Shown here: piece after piece, positions 17,657 to 26,402 of the stretch
Layout of the letters: each line of letters begins with the position of its first letter
Numbering within the stretch: position 1 is the stretch's first letter
Assembly (NCBI RefSeq): GCF_900142325.1
Contig: NZ_FRAM01000001.1
Location: forward strand, 558,001 to 622,000
DNA from: Epilithonimonas mollis
GTDB lineage: Bacteria > Bacteroidota > Bacteroidia > Flavobacteriales > Weeksellaceae
Length of the DNA stretch: 64,000 nucleotides
Reading direction: 5' to 3'
Program-made: the position numbers and the translations under genes
Notes under the pieces: model-generated
Seen by the model: the letters and a program-made list of their open reading frames with translations, nothing else
Databases searched by the model: none
Told to the model about the DNA's origin: nothing

Positions 17657-18445
17657 TTGGACTTATCTTTAAGAACAGTTACCGTCACACGCTACATCCT
17701 GCCATTGCGGGAAGGTGGCTCTTTGCCGGCTTTGGCAGAGGCAGATGACAACTTCAAATATGTACTGAAATTCCGTGGCGCAGGGCATGGTGTCAAAGCT
17801 TTGATATCAGAACTAATCGGCGGCAAAATAGCTCAGATATTGGGATTTCGAATCCCTGAGTTGGTATTTGCCAATCTCTCTGAGGACTTCGGGAGAAGCG
17901 AGGCTGATGAGGAAATCCAGGACTTACTGAAGAACAGTTGCGGACTGAATCTCGCTTTGCATTACCTCTCGGGCGCCATTACTTATGACCCCGGCGCAGT
18001 GAAAACCGACCCAAAACTGTCGTCTGAGATCGTCTGGCTGGATGCTTTTCTTACCAATATAGACCGTACCTTCCGCAATACCAATATGCTGATGTGGCAT
18101 CAGGAACTGTGGCTGATAGACAATGGCGCTTCCCTCTACTTCCATCATAACTGGGACAACTGGGAGAAGAATGCCGTGAGTCCGTTTGTGATGATCAAGG
18201 ATCACGTGCTGTTGCCCCAGGCTTCTGAACTGGATGAGGTGAATACTCGATTCAAAGCGTTATTGTCGGACGAGATTTTGAGAGATATTGTAGAACTGAT
18301 ACCTATTGATTGGTTGCATTGGAACGATACAGACCTTACCCCAACCGAAATAAAGGCAGTGTATTACCAATTCCTGATCCTGAGACGAGACCATTCTGAT
18401 AACTTTTTAAATGAAGCCAAAAATGCAAGAGCAAAAGTTATATGA
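17657..18445 (+). CDS. HipA-like kinase
   Basis: A 262-residue protein beginning (TTG start) MDLSLRTVTVTRYILPLREG, with DNFKYVLKFRGAGHG carrying the probable ATP-binding lysine. LDAFLTNIDRTFRNTNM has the catalytic Asp and the Asn of a HipA kinase active site, and LWLIDNGASLYF the metal-binding Asp. It is shorter than HipA (about 440) and lacks an accompanying HipB. It overlaps the next gene, DUF3037, by 35 nt; this pairing is known in many bacteria, but its role is not. The codon use is GC-richer than in the flanking genes, suggesting transfer. Confidence 0.85.
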   Translation: MDLSLRTVTVTRYILPLREGGSLPALAEADDNFKYVLKFRGAGHGVKALISELIGGKIAQILGFRIPELVFANLSEDFGRSEADEEIQDLLKNSCGLNLALHYLSGAITYDPGAVKTDPKLSSEIVWLDAFLTNIDRTFRNTNMLMWHQELWLIDNGASLYFHHNWDNWEKNAVSPFVMIKDHVLLPQASELDEVNTRFKALLSDEILRDIVELIPIDWLHWNDTDLTPTEIKAVYYQFLILRRDHSDNFLNEAKNARAKVI

Positions 18446-18806
18446 GTATGCGGTAATCCGCCTGGTACCGAAGCCGGAGCGCGAGGAGTTCTTCAATGTC
18501 GGATTAATCCTGTTCTCCAAAAGAGCGAAATATATCGCCGTGCGCATCCATCTTTGTGAGGATAAGTTCCGCGCCATCCACTCCCAACTGGATTATGATG
18601 ATGTAAAACGTCATCTGGAATCCTTCGTCAGTATTGCCAAGGGCGAGAAGTCGGCAGGTTCTATTGCGCAACTTGATATTCCGGAGCGTTTCCGATGGCT
18701 GACGGCGGTGAAGAGCTCCATCATTCAGACCTCAAGACCTCATCCGGGTGCCAGTCCGGATCTGGACAAGACCTTCGAAAGGCTGTTTGAGGAGTTGGTA
18801 CTCTAG
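18411..18806 (+). CDS. DUF3037 family protein
   Basis: A 131-residue protein (YEYAVIRLVPKPEREEFFNVGLILFSK at the start) of the DUF3037 family. It overlaps the HipA-like kinase by 35 nt. A second in-frame ATG at 18423 (MQEQKLYEYAV) also lies in the overlap and could be the true start. The tight overlap implies translational coupling, and the family is usually found next to this kinase, so the two probably act together; the partner could be a substrate or inhibitor, which is inference. Confidence 0.85.
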   Translation: MKPKMQEQKLYEYAVIRLVPKPEREEFFNVGLILFSKRAKYIAVRIHLCEDKFRAIHSQLDYDDVKRHLESFVSIAKGEKSAGSIAQLDIPERFRWLTAVKSSIIQTSRPHPGASPDLDKTFERLFEELVL

Positions 18807-18837
18807 CCTGTCACTAATTATAAAAATAAAAACACAA

Positions 18838-18999
18838 ATGACGACATTACACAAAATCAAAGCGTATCTCTACAATAACGTTTTCGCCAAGGACAACCCG
18901 AATGACTGCATCGCCCGCACCGTGAGCGAGCAGTCTCTGAATGTGAAACAAATCTGCGAAATGGCAGCCAGCCGTTACCCAGTCGTTGTGCAGGATTGA
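18838..18999 (+). pseudogene. truncated HU-like DNA-binding protein
   Basis: A 53-residue reading frame starting MTTLHKIKAYLYNNVFAKD, continuing ARTVSEQSLNVKQICEMAAS and ending abruptly. The beginning matches, from memory, the N-terminus of Bacteroidetes HU-like proteins of the DUF4469-linked type (start TLHKIKAxLYDN, then NPNDxIARVxSERSLN), which run to over 120 residues. The ORF stops 11 nt before the end of a convergent cupin gene, so the C-terminal two-thirds is missing. It is probably a remnant left by a rearrangement at the border of the accessory stretch. Confidence 0.45.
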
Positions 19000-19009
19000 T
19001 CAACGAAAG

Positions 19010-19366
19010 CTACTCTCGGTTTACCAATTCCATAGAGAATGCAGGCAGGCAGATGGCAATATATTCGCAAGGTTCAGCAAATGGGTTGGAATAGCGGATG
19101 CGCGCGCCTTTTTCGATAAGGATGCTTTGGCCTTTCTCGAGAATGACAGAATCCCCGTCTATCTCGAAGTGCTTTTTGCCGGATATGACCAAGGTGAACT
19201 CATCGAACTCCGGCGTCTGGTGTGGCTCACTCCAGTTGGGCGGTGCGACCATATGCGCAATGGATATTGCTGAATTTCCTGTTGATTGTCCCCAATGTTC
19301 CTGAATCAACTTTCCATCTGCTGTTGGAACAACGAAAGGGCTGGTCTGGATTCTGTATTTCTTCAT
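19010..19366 (-). CDS. cupin domain protein
   Basis: A 118-residue single-domain cupin. PNWSEPHQTPEFDEFTLVISG holds the first metal-binding motif (His and Glu), and GQSILIEKGARIRYSNP the second half of the barrel, where the usual second histidine is not obvious. It may bind a small ligand rather than catalyse. The ATG overlaps the stop of the GNAT gene by 4 nt (19363-19366), indicating an operon with translational coupling. Confidence 0.82.
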   Translation of the reverse strand: MKKYRIQTSPFVVPTADGKLIQEHWGQSTGNSAISIAHMVAPPNWSEPHQTPEFDEFTLVISGKKHFEIDGDSVILEKGQSILIEKGARIRYSNPFAEPCEYIAICLPAFSMELVNRE

Positions 19367-19887
19367 AATTGATAATTTTGTTTAGTGATTTCGAAGACCA
19401 CGTTCAGCTTTTGCGGTTCGCCGAAGTAGGCGACATTCAGCTCATTTACCCTCTTGGCACCAAGCTTTTCCATAGCCCTTTGGGACCGGATATTATTTTT
19501 CCCTACATGGAAATAGACCGTGTCCACAAACAGGAAGATATAATCTAGCATCAGCTTTTTGACCTGCGGATTCAGTTTAGATCCCCAGAACTTCCTCGCG
19601 TAGAAGGTATAGCCAATGAAAACAGATCCTGTCCCGGAATTATAATCATAGAATCTTGTGCTCCCGGCGGTTTCGCCTGTTTTTTTTTCTATGATCCTGA
19701 ATGCCCCTTTGCTTTCCATGGCACCCTGGAAGAAGGTTTGAAAAACCCCTCTTTTGTAGCGGTCTTTGTTCGGATGCTGTTCCCAGACCAGCGGGTCGGA
19801 AGCCACAGCAAACAGTTGCTCAAAATCGTTATGCTGCAGCGGAACAAGCATTACAGAATCGTTCTCTAAAGTGGGCTGGAGGTTCAT
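19363..19887 (-). CDS. GNAT acetyltransferase, RimJ/RimL-like
   Basis: A 174-residue N-acetyltransferase with MLVPLQHNDFEQLFAVASDP at the start, GYTFYARKFWGSKLNPQVKKL as the acetyl-CoA region (the family pattern Q/RxxGxG/A is altered here) and FHVGKNNIRSQRAMEKLGAKR, the typical end. This group usually acetylates ribosomal protein N-termini or small amines; the substrate is not known. It is upstream of and overlaps the cupin gene, and is transcribed the same way as the SnoaL-like and Ada genes. Confidence 0.86.
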   Translation of the reverse strand: MNLQPTLENDSVMLVPLQHNDFEQLFAVASDPLVWEQHPNKDRYKRGVFQTFFQGAMESKGAFRIIEKKTGETAGSTRFYDYNSGTGSVFIGYTFYARKFWGSKLNPQVKKLMLDYIFLFVDTVYFHVGKNNIRSQRAMEKLGAKRVNELNVAYFGEPQKLNVVFEITKQNYQL

Positions 19888-19943
19888 TGGTTGTAAGAAT
19901 TAGATGATTGTCATAGGGTTTAATTGGTTATTCTTGATTCTCT

Positions 19944-20306
19944 TTAGCCATGATAGACTCTGGAAAAGACAATCTTCCCGTCTTTGATTTCCAGCACCTC
20001 TCCTACCTTCAGATCGGCCTCACCATCGGCTTTTCTTGTATATTCCATAAAGACCTGTTCAGAATCGGCCGTCAGCTTATCGACCTGATAGCGTAGCGTC
20101 GGCAGTCTTTCGAAGCAATCCTGCCACCAGGCTCTCAATGCTTCCTTTCCTTCTATCAAGCCGTCGGTTTGCGGTTCCCTGACTTTGAGCTTGGGGCTGT
20201 AATGCTGAGCAGAATGATGATACAATGCCAATAAATCTTCCAAATTCTGCTCATTGAAAGCCTTGAACCAAAGTATTGCTATATCTTTTAAATCTTGCGG
20301 TGTCAT
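19944..20306 (-). CDS. SnoaL/NTF2-like protein
   Basis: A 120-residue protein with the alpha+beta cone shape of the NTF2 family: LKDIAILWFKAFNEQNLEDLLALYHHSAQHYSP, then EALRAWWQDCFERLP and VFMEYTRKADGEADLKVGEVLEIKDGKIVFSRVYHG. Such proteins are polyketide-cyclase-like enzymes or ligand-binding domains. The ATG at 20306 is used because upstream in-frame residues are low-complexity. Part of the GC-richer stretch with cupin, GNAT and Ada. Confidence 0.82.
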   Translation of the reverse strand: MTPQDLKDIAILWFKAFNEQNLEDLLALYHHSAQHYSPKLKVREPQTDGLIEGKEALRAWWQDCFERLPTLRYQVDKLTADSEQVFMEYTRKADGEADLKVGEVLEIKDGKIVFSRVYHG

Positions 20307-20467
20307 AGTTTGTTTAATACTAATTTTTGTTTGTTCAACACGAATGCACAAAGTATTATTAAAAATATTAAATTCTTTAGAGCACAAGGTTTGACTTCGT
20401 CAATGCATAAAAATCTTAAAGTTGTTTTCAATAAATATTTTCTTGTGCTTTTATGATTAACTTAGGT

Positions 20468-21511
20468 TTAAAACAAGATGGCTTTTTCCAGTTCCAGGAG
20501 TTTCTGTTTCCGCCATATACCGCCGCCATAACCGGTCAGTGTTCCGTTGGTTCCGATGACTCTGTGGCAAGGGATGATAATGGATATTTTATTAAGGCCA
20601 TTAGCGTTGGCCACAGCCCGCACAGCCTTAGGATTGCCAAGGATGTCAGCCTGCTGCTGATAGCTTCTTGTGGTGCCATAAGGGATTGTTCTCAATATCT
20701 CCCAGACCTTTTTCTGAAATTCAGTTCCCACAGGTGCAAGCGGAACGCTGAAATGCAGCCTTTTTCCATCAAAATACTCAGCCAGTTCCTTCTGTAATGT
20801 TTTGAAGTGGGGGTTCTCGCCCTGGATTATATTGGCATTGAAGTATTTTGAAATCTCTTTCAGTTCCGTGGGCAAAGCTTTTCTGTCAGAGAACTCAAGC
20901 ATGCATATTCCGTTTTCATTGGCACAGGCAATCATTGTTCCCAGTGGCGTTTCGATTCTTTTCAGATCAACGATCTTTTCCAACTTTGAATTTTTAGGGG
21001 ACACTCCGAACACATTTCTGAAGCTGTCGCTGAAGCCACTAAGGCTTTCATAACCGTTATCCATAGCAACATCCAGCACAGGCTCACCCTGCCGGAGCTT
21101 CTTGAAAGCAGAATTGATCTTGAACATCCTCTGGAACGCATGGAAAGTCATCCCGTGATGTTTGAGAAACCAGCGTCTAACAGATGCCGGCTCCAGACCT
21201 CTCTGCACCAGATCATAATCCCTGAATTTGAGTCCGGGATCTCCGGCCAGTTCATCCATGACTTTCTGAATTCCGGACGGGGTTTCGTCAGGATTTTCTA
21301 ACGGCTTGCAGACTTTGCAAGGCCTGTAGCCTTTCAGGATCGCCTCTTTTGTGCTGTCAAAGAACTCTACATTCTCCGGCTTTGGTTTTCTGGCCGTACA
21401 GGTTGGACGGCAAAAGATACCTGTTGTTTTCACGCCCATCCAGAAAACGCCTTCAAAATCGGGACTCTTTTCAAATGATGCCTGATACATCTGTTCGAAA
21501 CTTAAATTCAT
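20468..21511 (-). CDS. ada: bifunctional Ada: DNA methylphosphotriester/O6-alkylguanine repair and regulator
   Basis: A 347-residue protein with three modules in the classic order. The N-terminal zinc domain has Cys34, Cys38, Cys65 and Cys68 with the same spacing as the E. coli protein. The middle AraC-type HTH (VRRWFLKHHGMTFHAFQRMFK) binds DNA after methylation. The C-terminal methyltransferase has active cysteine 315 in IIIPCHRVIG. It repairs alkylated DNA and activates its own regulon. Length is close to E. coli Ada (354), and no residue of the active sites is missing. Confidence 0.95.
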   Translation of the reverse strand: MNLSFEQMYQASFEKSPDFEGVFWMGVKTTGIFCRPTCTARKPKPENVEFFDSTKEAILKGYRPCKVCKPLENPDETPSGIQKVMDELAGDPGLKFRDYDLVQRGLEPASVRRWFLKHHGMTFHAFQRMFKINSAFKKLRQGEPVLDVAMDNGYESLSGFSDSFRNVFGVSPKNSKLEKIVDLKRIETPLGTMIACANENGICMLEFSDRKALPTELKEISKYFNANIIQGENPHFKTLQKELAEYFDGKRLHFSVPLAPVGTEFQKKVWEILRTIPYGTTRSYQQQADILGNPKAVRAVANANGLNKISIIIPCHRVIGTNGTLTGYGGGIWRKQKLLELEKAILF

Positions 21512-21603
21512 AGTCGCATAGGATAATTGATGAATGATAAACTATCTCTACAAATGTAAAATGTATTCCTTATTAAAAACAACCGAAAAATGAACATGTA
21601 TTT

Positions 21604-23508
21604 TTACTCCGGAAGTGCTTTCCATTTTCTGATGAAACCTGTATAAAGATATAAAAACACAAAAGTAAACATGATCATTGCATAGCTGATTTTCAACCCG
21701 AAATCATCCAGAACTCCACGGCAGTTCAAATAAGTATCAGACACATAAACCTGACTCCTGCAACCGGCAACCTGATGCTCATTCACAATCCCGAAAATCA
21801 GCCAGATGAATAACGGGAAAGCCATCATCGAGATGATCATAAAAACTGATGAAACAACCTTCGGAAACCTTCCGGCAGTAATAAAAGGCATCAGCAAAAT
21901 CAAAAGACCCACCACAAGAATGGTATAAAGAATGAAGAAAGTACCTTTGAAACCAAACGTAAAAGCAACGGCAACACAGAATAGAGTAACTGCCAGAATA
22001 ATAACGCCCGCAGAAATCACACTGAACAAAAGCGAACGCAGATCCGTCACCCTGAAACTGAATATAAAAACAGACAAAGCAAATGCAATCCAGATGTAAA
22101 GATGAACAGCATCCCAGAAAAAATCATCCGTCTTTATCGTATCCACATTCCCAAGAAAGGTTTCGAGATCCGAAGTGTAATAATAGAAGCCTGATATATT
22201 ATTTTTGAAATAATCTTTTGGAGATACTTCCCTGTCCAGATTCGGATTAAAATCTCTGGCACTGATGGTATCTTGCATTATTTCGCCATTCTCGTTCAGG
22301 TAATTATCCGAAGAGACCGCCGCCGAATCCACGACAACGGTTTTTGTATAATCACCATATCTGCCTTCCGGCGCTTTATTCGGGTCATAAATTTCATTCG
22401 GTTTGGTTTGGTACAACTTAATAAAACTCCTGACCTCGAATGTATCCGGATGATAAACCATGGCAGACCAATCTCTTGCATTCAGATTATTAGCTATATC
22501 AAAATCCCTGGAAACAGCAAGAAAATCTTCCATGAGCTTTTCAAGTTCCTTTGAGCTTTTTTTCTCAAGAATCCGAATGGTTTCCCTGTTGATTACAATC
22601 TGCTTTTGCTTATAGATCTCCTTGTTGTTAAGATTGTTAATATCATTCTCATACCGATACTTTCTGATATCGGTTGACGGGTTATTTGCATTGTCATAAA
22701 AAACGGCAGAATAATTATAATAACTCGGAGCCGCAGTTTTGATATATTGTGACAAATCCTCGACTTGCTGCTTAAAATAATAGGTTCTGGATTTATCATC
22801 ATTATTGTTTTCGAAATAAGCCAATGCAGTTTTGTTCTTCTTTTCCTCTTCCGGATAGATAAACTGACCACGCTCATCAGTCTGTTTTACCGTTTTCGGA
22901 TACAGCCTGAAATACTGATAAACCCTGTCGTGATAAACAAAATATTTCTTGGTTTTGTCAATTTTGTTAATGTCTGTCTCGCAGTAAAAATCGACAAAAG
23001 GTTTTGGAGACAGTCGGTTTTCCAAAGTATAATCTTCTATATTCTGCGAAAGAAACGGGACCGAACGATTGATAATGTCCACATTTTTCGCCATTGTCTC
23101 GTCATCGTATTTATAATTGATAAACAAACGAAACCCTGTCATGTACGAGAAATAGAATGTTGTAGAAACAAAAACAATGATAAAATACTGTAAAAATTCT
23201 AAGAAAAGCTTATTCCGGGAACCTGGATAAAAATTCTTAAAAGCATTGTTCTTGAACATAAAAATTAGCCAGCCGACAATCAGCAGGACAGAAATGATGA
23301 TATGCACAAAAACTAGTCCTGTAGAGAAATAATCGTCAATAGCTCTTGTATGCTGCAATGTGGATGGACTGCCATGAGACACGAAGCCTATGAAAAAGAA
23401 AATAATATGAATGGCGATTCCCAACAGCAGCATCCAGACAAGTCTTGTATTCCAGATGCTGGGATAGTTTTCCAGTAGGTATTGATTGATTTTATTAATT
23501 TTTTGCAT
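21604..23508 (-). CDS. large membrane protein paired with an ABC ATPase
   Basis: A 634-residue polytopic protein with three N-terminal hydrophobic helices (about residues 22-45, 65-85, 105-125), a long soluble region (about 140-450, rich in Asp, Asn and Tyr, many RxxY segments), and five or six C-terminal helices. No recognised permease motif is visible. It starts 13 nt after an ABC-type ATPase gene, so it probably acts as the membrane partner of that ATPase. The large soluble insert suggests ligand or peptide recognition. Confidence 0.72.
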   Translation of the reverse strand: MQKINKINQYLLENYPSIWNTRLVWMLLLGIAIHIIFFFIGFVSHGSPSTLQHTRAIDDYFSTGLVFVHIIISVLLIVGWLIFMFKNNAFKNFYPGSRNKLFLEFLQYFIIVFVSTTFYFSYMTGFRLFINYKYDDETMAKNVDIINRSVPFLSQNIEDYTLENRLSPKPFVDFYCETDINKIDKTKKYFVYHDRVYQYFRLYPKTVKQTDERGQFIYPEEEKKNKTALAYFENNNDDKSRTYYFKQQVEDLSQYIKTAAPSYYNYSAVFYDNANNPSTDIRKYRYENDINNLNNKEIYKQKQIVINRETIRILEKKSSKELEKLMEDFLAVSRDFDIANNLNARDWSAMVYHPDTFEVRSFIKLYQTKPNEIYDPNKAPEGRYGDYTKTVVVDSAAVSSDNYLNENGEIMQDTISARDFNPNLDREVSPKDYFKNNISGFYYYTSDLETFLGNVDTIKTDDFFWDAVHLYIWIAFALSVFIFSFRVTDLRSLLFSVISAGVIILAVTLFCVAVAFTFGFKGTFFILYTILVVGLLILLMPFITAGRFPKVVSSVFMIISMMAFPLFIWLIFGIVNEHQVAGCRSQVYVSDTYLNCRGVLDDFGLKISYAMIMFTFVFLYLYTGFIRKWKALPE

Positions 23509-23521
23509 GGATCAGAAGTTT

Positions 23522-24673
23522 TTATTCCACAAAGAAGCGACGTGTGGAAGTTGAAATATTACGGATGTAAGTTACCTTGATTTTTGAATTTCCAAGCGCA
23601 GACAGAACATTGGAAAATTCGGTATCCGGACGGAAATAAGCTACGAAAATCCCACCATTAAAATTCATTTTTTCCAGGTTTTCGTTCTGCAATGCCTGTA
23701 GCAATTCTTCCCTGGAGCTGTCCGTGTCTATCTCTACAATGAGATTCAGATTTTCATTGGTTGATTTTCTTTCATTGTCCTGATATTTTCCGTTCTTTAG
23801 AAAGATGACTTTATCCGAAATCTTTTCCACCTCATACAGTTGCTGGGAACTGAGGATCAAAGCAATTGGATTATTGACTGAATTCGAAATTGCTTTCAGA
23901 TCTTCCAGGATTACTTGCTGAGCAAGAACATCGAGATTCGCCAGAGGTTCATCCAGCAAAAGGATTTCCGGCTGTCTCAGCAAAGTTCTGGCAAGTTCAA
24001 ATCGCATTTTGTAACCAGAAGACAACTCACTCCATTTCAAATGTTTATAATTCCAAAGTCCGAGACGTGCAATCATCATCAAGGTTCTGATTTCATTTTC
24101 TTCAGGACTGACGCCATAATTTGAAAGCACAAATTTCAGATTATCCTTCAGGCTTCCATACCATTTTTCCGTCCTTTGCGGGATGTAAATCAGTTTTGTT
24201 CTCAGATCGAATTCATCCTTCGGAACGGAATCGAATTGATATTTGAGATTTCCTTTGTTATAAGAAATTTCCTTAGCAAGAATCCTGAGTAGGGTTGTTT
24301 TACCGTTTCCGTTTTCGCCAACCAGTCCATAGACTTGGCCTTTTTTGATTTCCAGAGAAACAGGACCAAGCGAAAAACGGTTGCTTCCGTAAGACTTCTG
24401 AATATCGTTCGCTTTCAAAACGGCAATTTCAGTCGGATATTCTTTTACCTCTACCATTTCGATCTCCGCAAGAAAACGTCTGCTTTTTTCTGTTAAATCA
24501 TAAGTATTGTCAGGATTCTTCTCTTTCCAGTCCGTAAGTTCGACTGCCGTTTTATAAATACCCATATCCTGAGTATCCATCGCACAATCCAGTAACTTCC
24601 GGAATCCCAAAACCGTATCATTATTATCAAAAAAGTGAAAAACATCTCTCACCCGTTGCTGATGTTTCGTCAT
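23522..24673 (-). CDS. ABC transporter ATP-binding protein with N-terminal extension
   Basis: A 383-residue ATPase: an N-terminal domain of about 85 residues (helical, MTKHQQRVRDVFHFFDNNDT) is followed by the ABC cassette, with Walker A GENGNGKT (119-126), signature SELSSGYKMRFELARTLL, and Walker B EILLLDEPLANLD. The C-terminal 70 residues (after about 310) form an added alpha/beta unit. It probably drives export or ligand-gated work with the 634-residue membrane protein that follows 13 nt downstream. Confidence 0.88.
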   Translation of the reverse strand: MTKHQQRVRDVFHFFDNNDTVLGFRKLLDCAMDTQDMGIYKTAVELTDWKEKNPDNTYDLTEKSRRFLAEIEMVEVKEYPTEIAVLKANDIQKSYGSNRFSLGPVSLEIKKGQVYGLVGENGNGKTTLLRILAKEISYNKGNLKYQFDSVPKDEFDLRTKLIYIPQRTEKWYGSLKDNLKFVLSNYGVSPEENEIRTLMMIARLGLWNYKHLKWSELSSGYKMRFELARTLLRQPEILLLDEPLANLDVLAQQVILEDLKAISNSVNNPIALILSSQQLYEVEKISDKVIFLKNGKYQDNERKSTNENLNLIVEIDTDSSREELLQALQNENLEKMNFNGGIFVAYFRPDTEFSNVLSALGNSKIKVTYIRNISTSTRRFFVE

Positions 24674-24812
24674 AGTTATTCGTTTTGAACTTTTTAAAGA
24701 TAACTAAATTCTGAATGTCTTTATTATTTAAACCAAATAAAGATGTATAAAAATTAAATGCCTATTAATTTGAAAAAATATTTATCTTCAAAAACAGAAA
24801 ATCAACTGCTAT

Positions 24813-26402
24813 ATGGATAAGAGAAAACTACGTGAATCTATTTTCAGACATTTGGACGGCATCGTTACTGCCCCTGTAATCTCGGCATTATCAAAGAAAA
24901 AAGTTTTGGATTTCATACTTACAAAAGACCATCACGAACTTTCTGAAATCAATGAAAAATCTGATGCTAACGAAGGTTATCTGAATGTTGCGTTACGGGT
25001 TTTGGCATCTCAGGGTTTTCTGGATTATAACCTTGTTAATAGTGCTGACCTTGTTAAAATTAAAACAAACTCCAAAACAAAAGAAGCATTTTCTTATCAG
25101 AACATCTATTGTGACTTAGCTGATTTTCTGGCCGACGATGACGTTATCAACTCAAAAGAACTGACAGAAAATCTATGTAAAAAATGGATTAAGCTGTTTG
25201 AAAAATATAATTCTTTTCTGAATGAAAATACAGAAGAGACCTCTCTGAATTATCAAATTCAAAAACATATCGAAGGTGCTTTGGTAGGTCCCATCATCAT
25301 CAAGCTGGGAATGAGCGGCATGTTTCATAAATACTTCATGGAAGCGAGTTTCAGCGCCGAAGAATTTCATAAAAACCCGGACTATTTTGGGAAAATCCTT
25401 GACTATCTTGCAAAGCTCGGCTGGTTTTCTAAAAAAGGAAATAATTTCCAGTTCACAGAAACAGGATTGTTTTTTGCAAGGCGTGCAACTGCTTATGGCG
25501 TGACGGTTTCTTATCTGCCGATGTTTTCAAAGCTGAATAACCTGATCTTCGGAAAAGCATCAGAAATCCGGGAAATTGAAGATGGCGAAGACGAAATCCA
25601 CGTCAACCGAGAGATGAACGTTTGGGGAAGCGGCGGTGCACATTTGACTTATTTCAAAGTAATCGATGAATTTATCATCGAGATTTTTAACCGTCCACTG
25701 AATGTTCAGCCAAAAGGAATCCTGGATATGGGATGCGGAAATGGCGCACTTTTGCAGCATCTGTATGAAGTAATAGAAAGACAGACCTTGCGAGGCAAAC
25801 ATCTTGAAGAAAATCCGTTGTTTCTGGTTGGTGCAGATTATAACCAGGCAGCACTGAAAGTCACCAGAGCCAATCTTATCAAAAATGACATCTGGGCAAA
25901 AGTGATCTGGGGCGATATCGGAAATCCGAAACAATTGGCGGAAGATCTTCAGTCAGATTATAATATTGAACTGGGCGATTTGCTGAATATCAGGACTTTC
26001 CTGGATCACAACCGGATTTGGGAAGAAGTATTGGAAATCAGAACTGATAGAGTCAGCACATCAACCGGTGCTTTTGCTTTCCGGGGAAAACGATTATCTA
26101 ATCAAGATGTTGAAGAAAACCTTATGAATCATCTCAAAAAATGGACACCTTATGTAGAAAAATTCGGGTTGTTATTGATTGAATTGCATACGCTGTCGCC
26201 GGAAATCACTTCCAAAAACATAGGGTTAACCGCAGCAACAGCTTATGATGCAACGCACGGATTTTCTGATCAATACATTGTGGAAGTGGATGTTTTTCAC
26301 AGGATATGCAAAGAATCCGGACTGGAACCTGACACAAATCTTTTCAAGAAATTTCCGGAGTCTGAACTGGCAACCGTGAGCATCAATCTTTTAAAGAAAT
26401 AA
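24813..26402 (+). CDS. SAM-dependent methyltransferase with duplicated N-terminal domain
   Basis: A 529-residue protein. The N-terminal half has two similar units: RHLDGIVTAPVISALSKKKV (residues 12-31) with LRVLASQGFLDYN, and KHIEGALVGPIIIKLGMSGM (151-170) with LDYLAKLGWFSKKGN. Each looks like a helical/winged-helix lid. The catalytic half (from about 300) has ILDMGCGNGALLQHL, the SAM-binding motif, then GADYNQAALKVTRANL and a long C-terminal helical region. The methyl acceptor is unknown; the lid arrangement resembles small-molecule O- or C-methyltransferases. The 3-prime end overlaps the convergent DinB gene by 20 nt. Confidence 0.75.
   Translation: MDKRKLRESIFRHLDGIVTAPVISALSKKKVLDFILTKDHHELSEINEKSDANEGYLNVALRVLASQGFLDYNLVNSADLVKIKTNSKTKEAFSYQNIYCDLADFLADDDVINSKELTENLCKKWIKLFEKYNSFLNENTEETSLNYQIQKHIEGALVGPIIIKLGMSGMFHKYFMEASFSAEEFHKNPDYFGKILDYLAKLGWFSKKGNNFQFTETGLFFARRATAYGVTVSYLPMFSKLNNLIFGKASEIREIEDGEDEIHVNREMNVWGSGGAHLTYFKVIDEFIIEIFNRPLNVQPKGILDMGCGNGALLQHLYEVIERQTLRGKHLEENPLFLVGADYNQAALKVTRANLIKNDIWAKVIWGDIGNPKQLAEDLQSDYNIELGDLLNIRTFLDHNRIWEEVLEIRTDRVSTSTGAFAFRGKRLSNQDVEENLMNHLKKWTPYVEKFGLLLIELHTLSPEITSKNIGLTAATAYDATHGFSDQYIVEVDVFHRICKESGLEPDTNLFKKFPESELATVSINLLKK

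Noticed and set aside
17657-18806. Classical HipBA toxin-antitoxin system
   Set aside because: The kinase is much shorter than HipA and the partner has no helix-turn-helix or HipB features.
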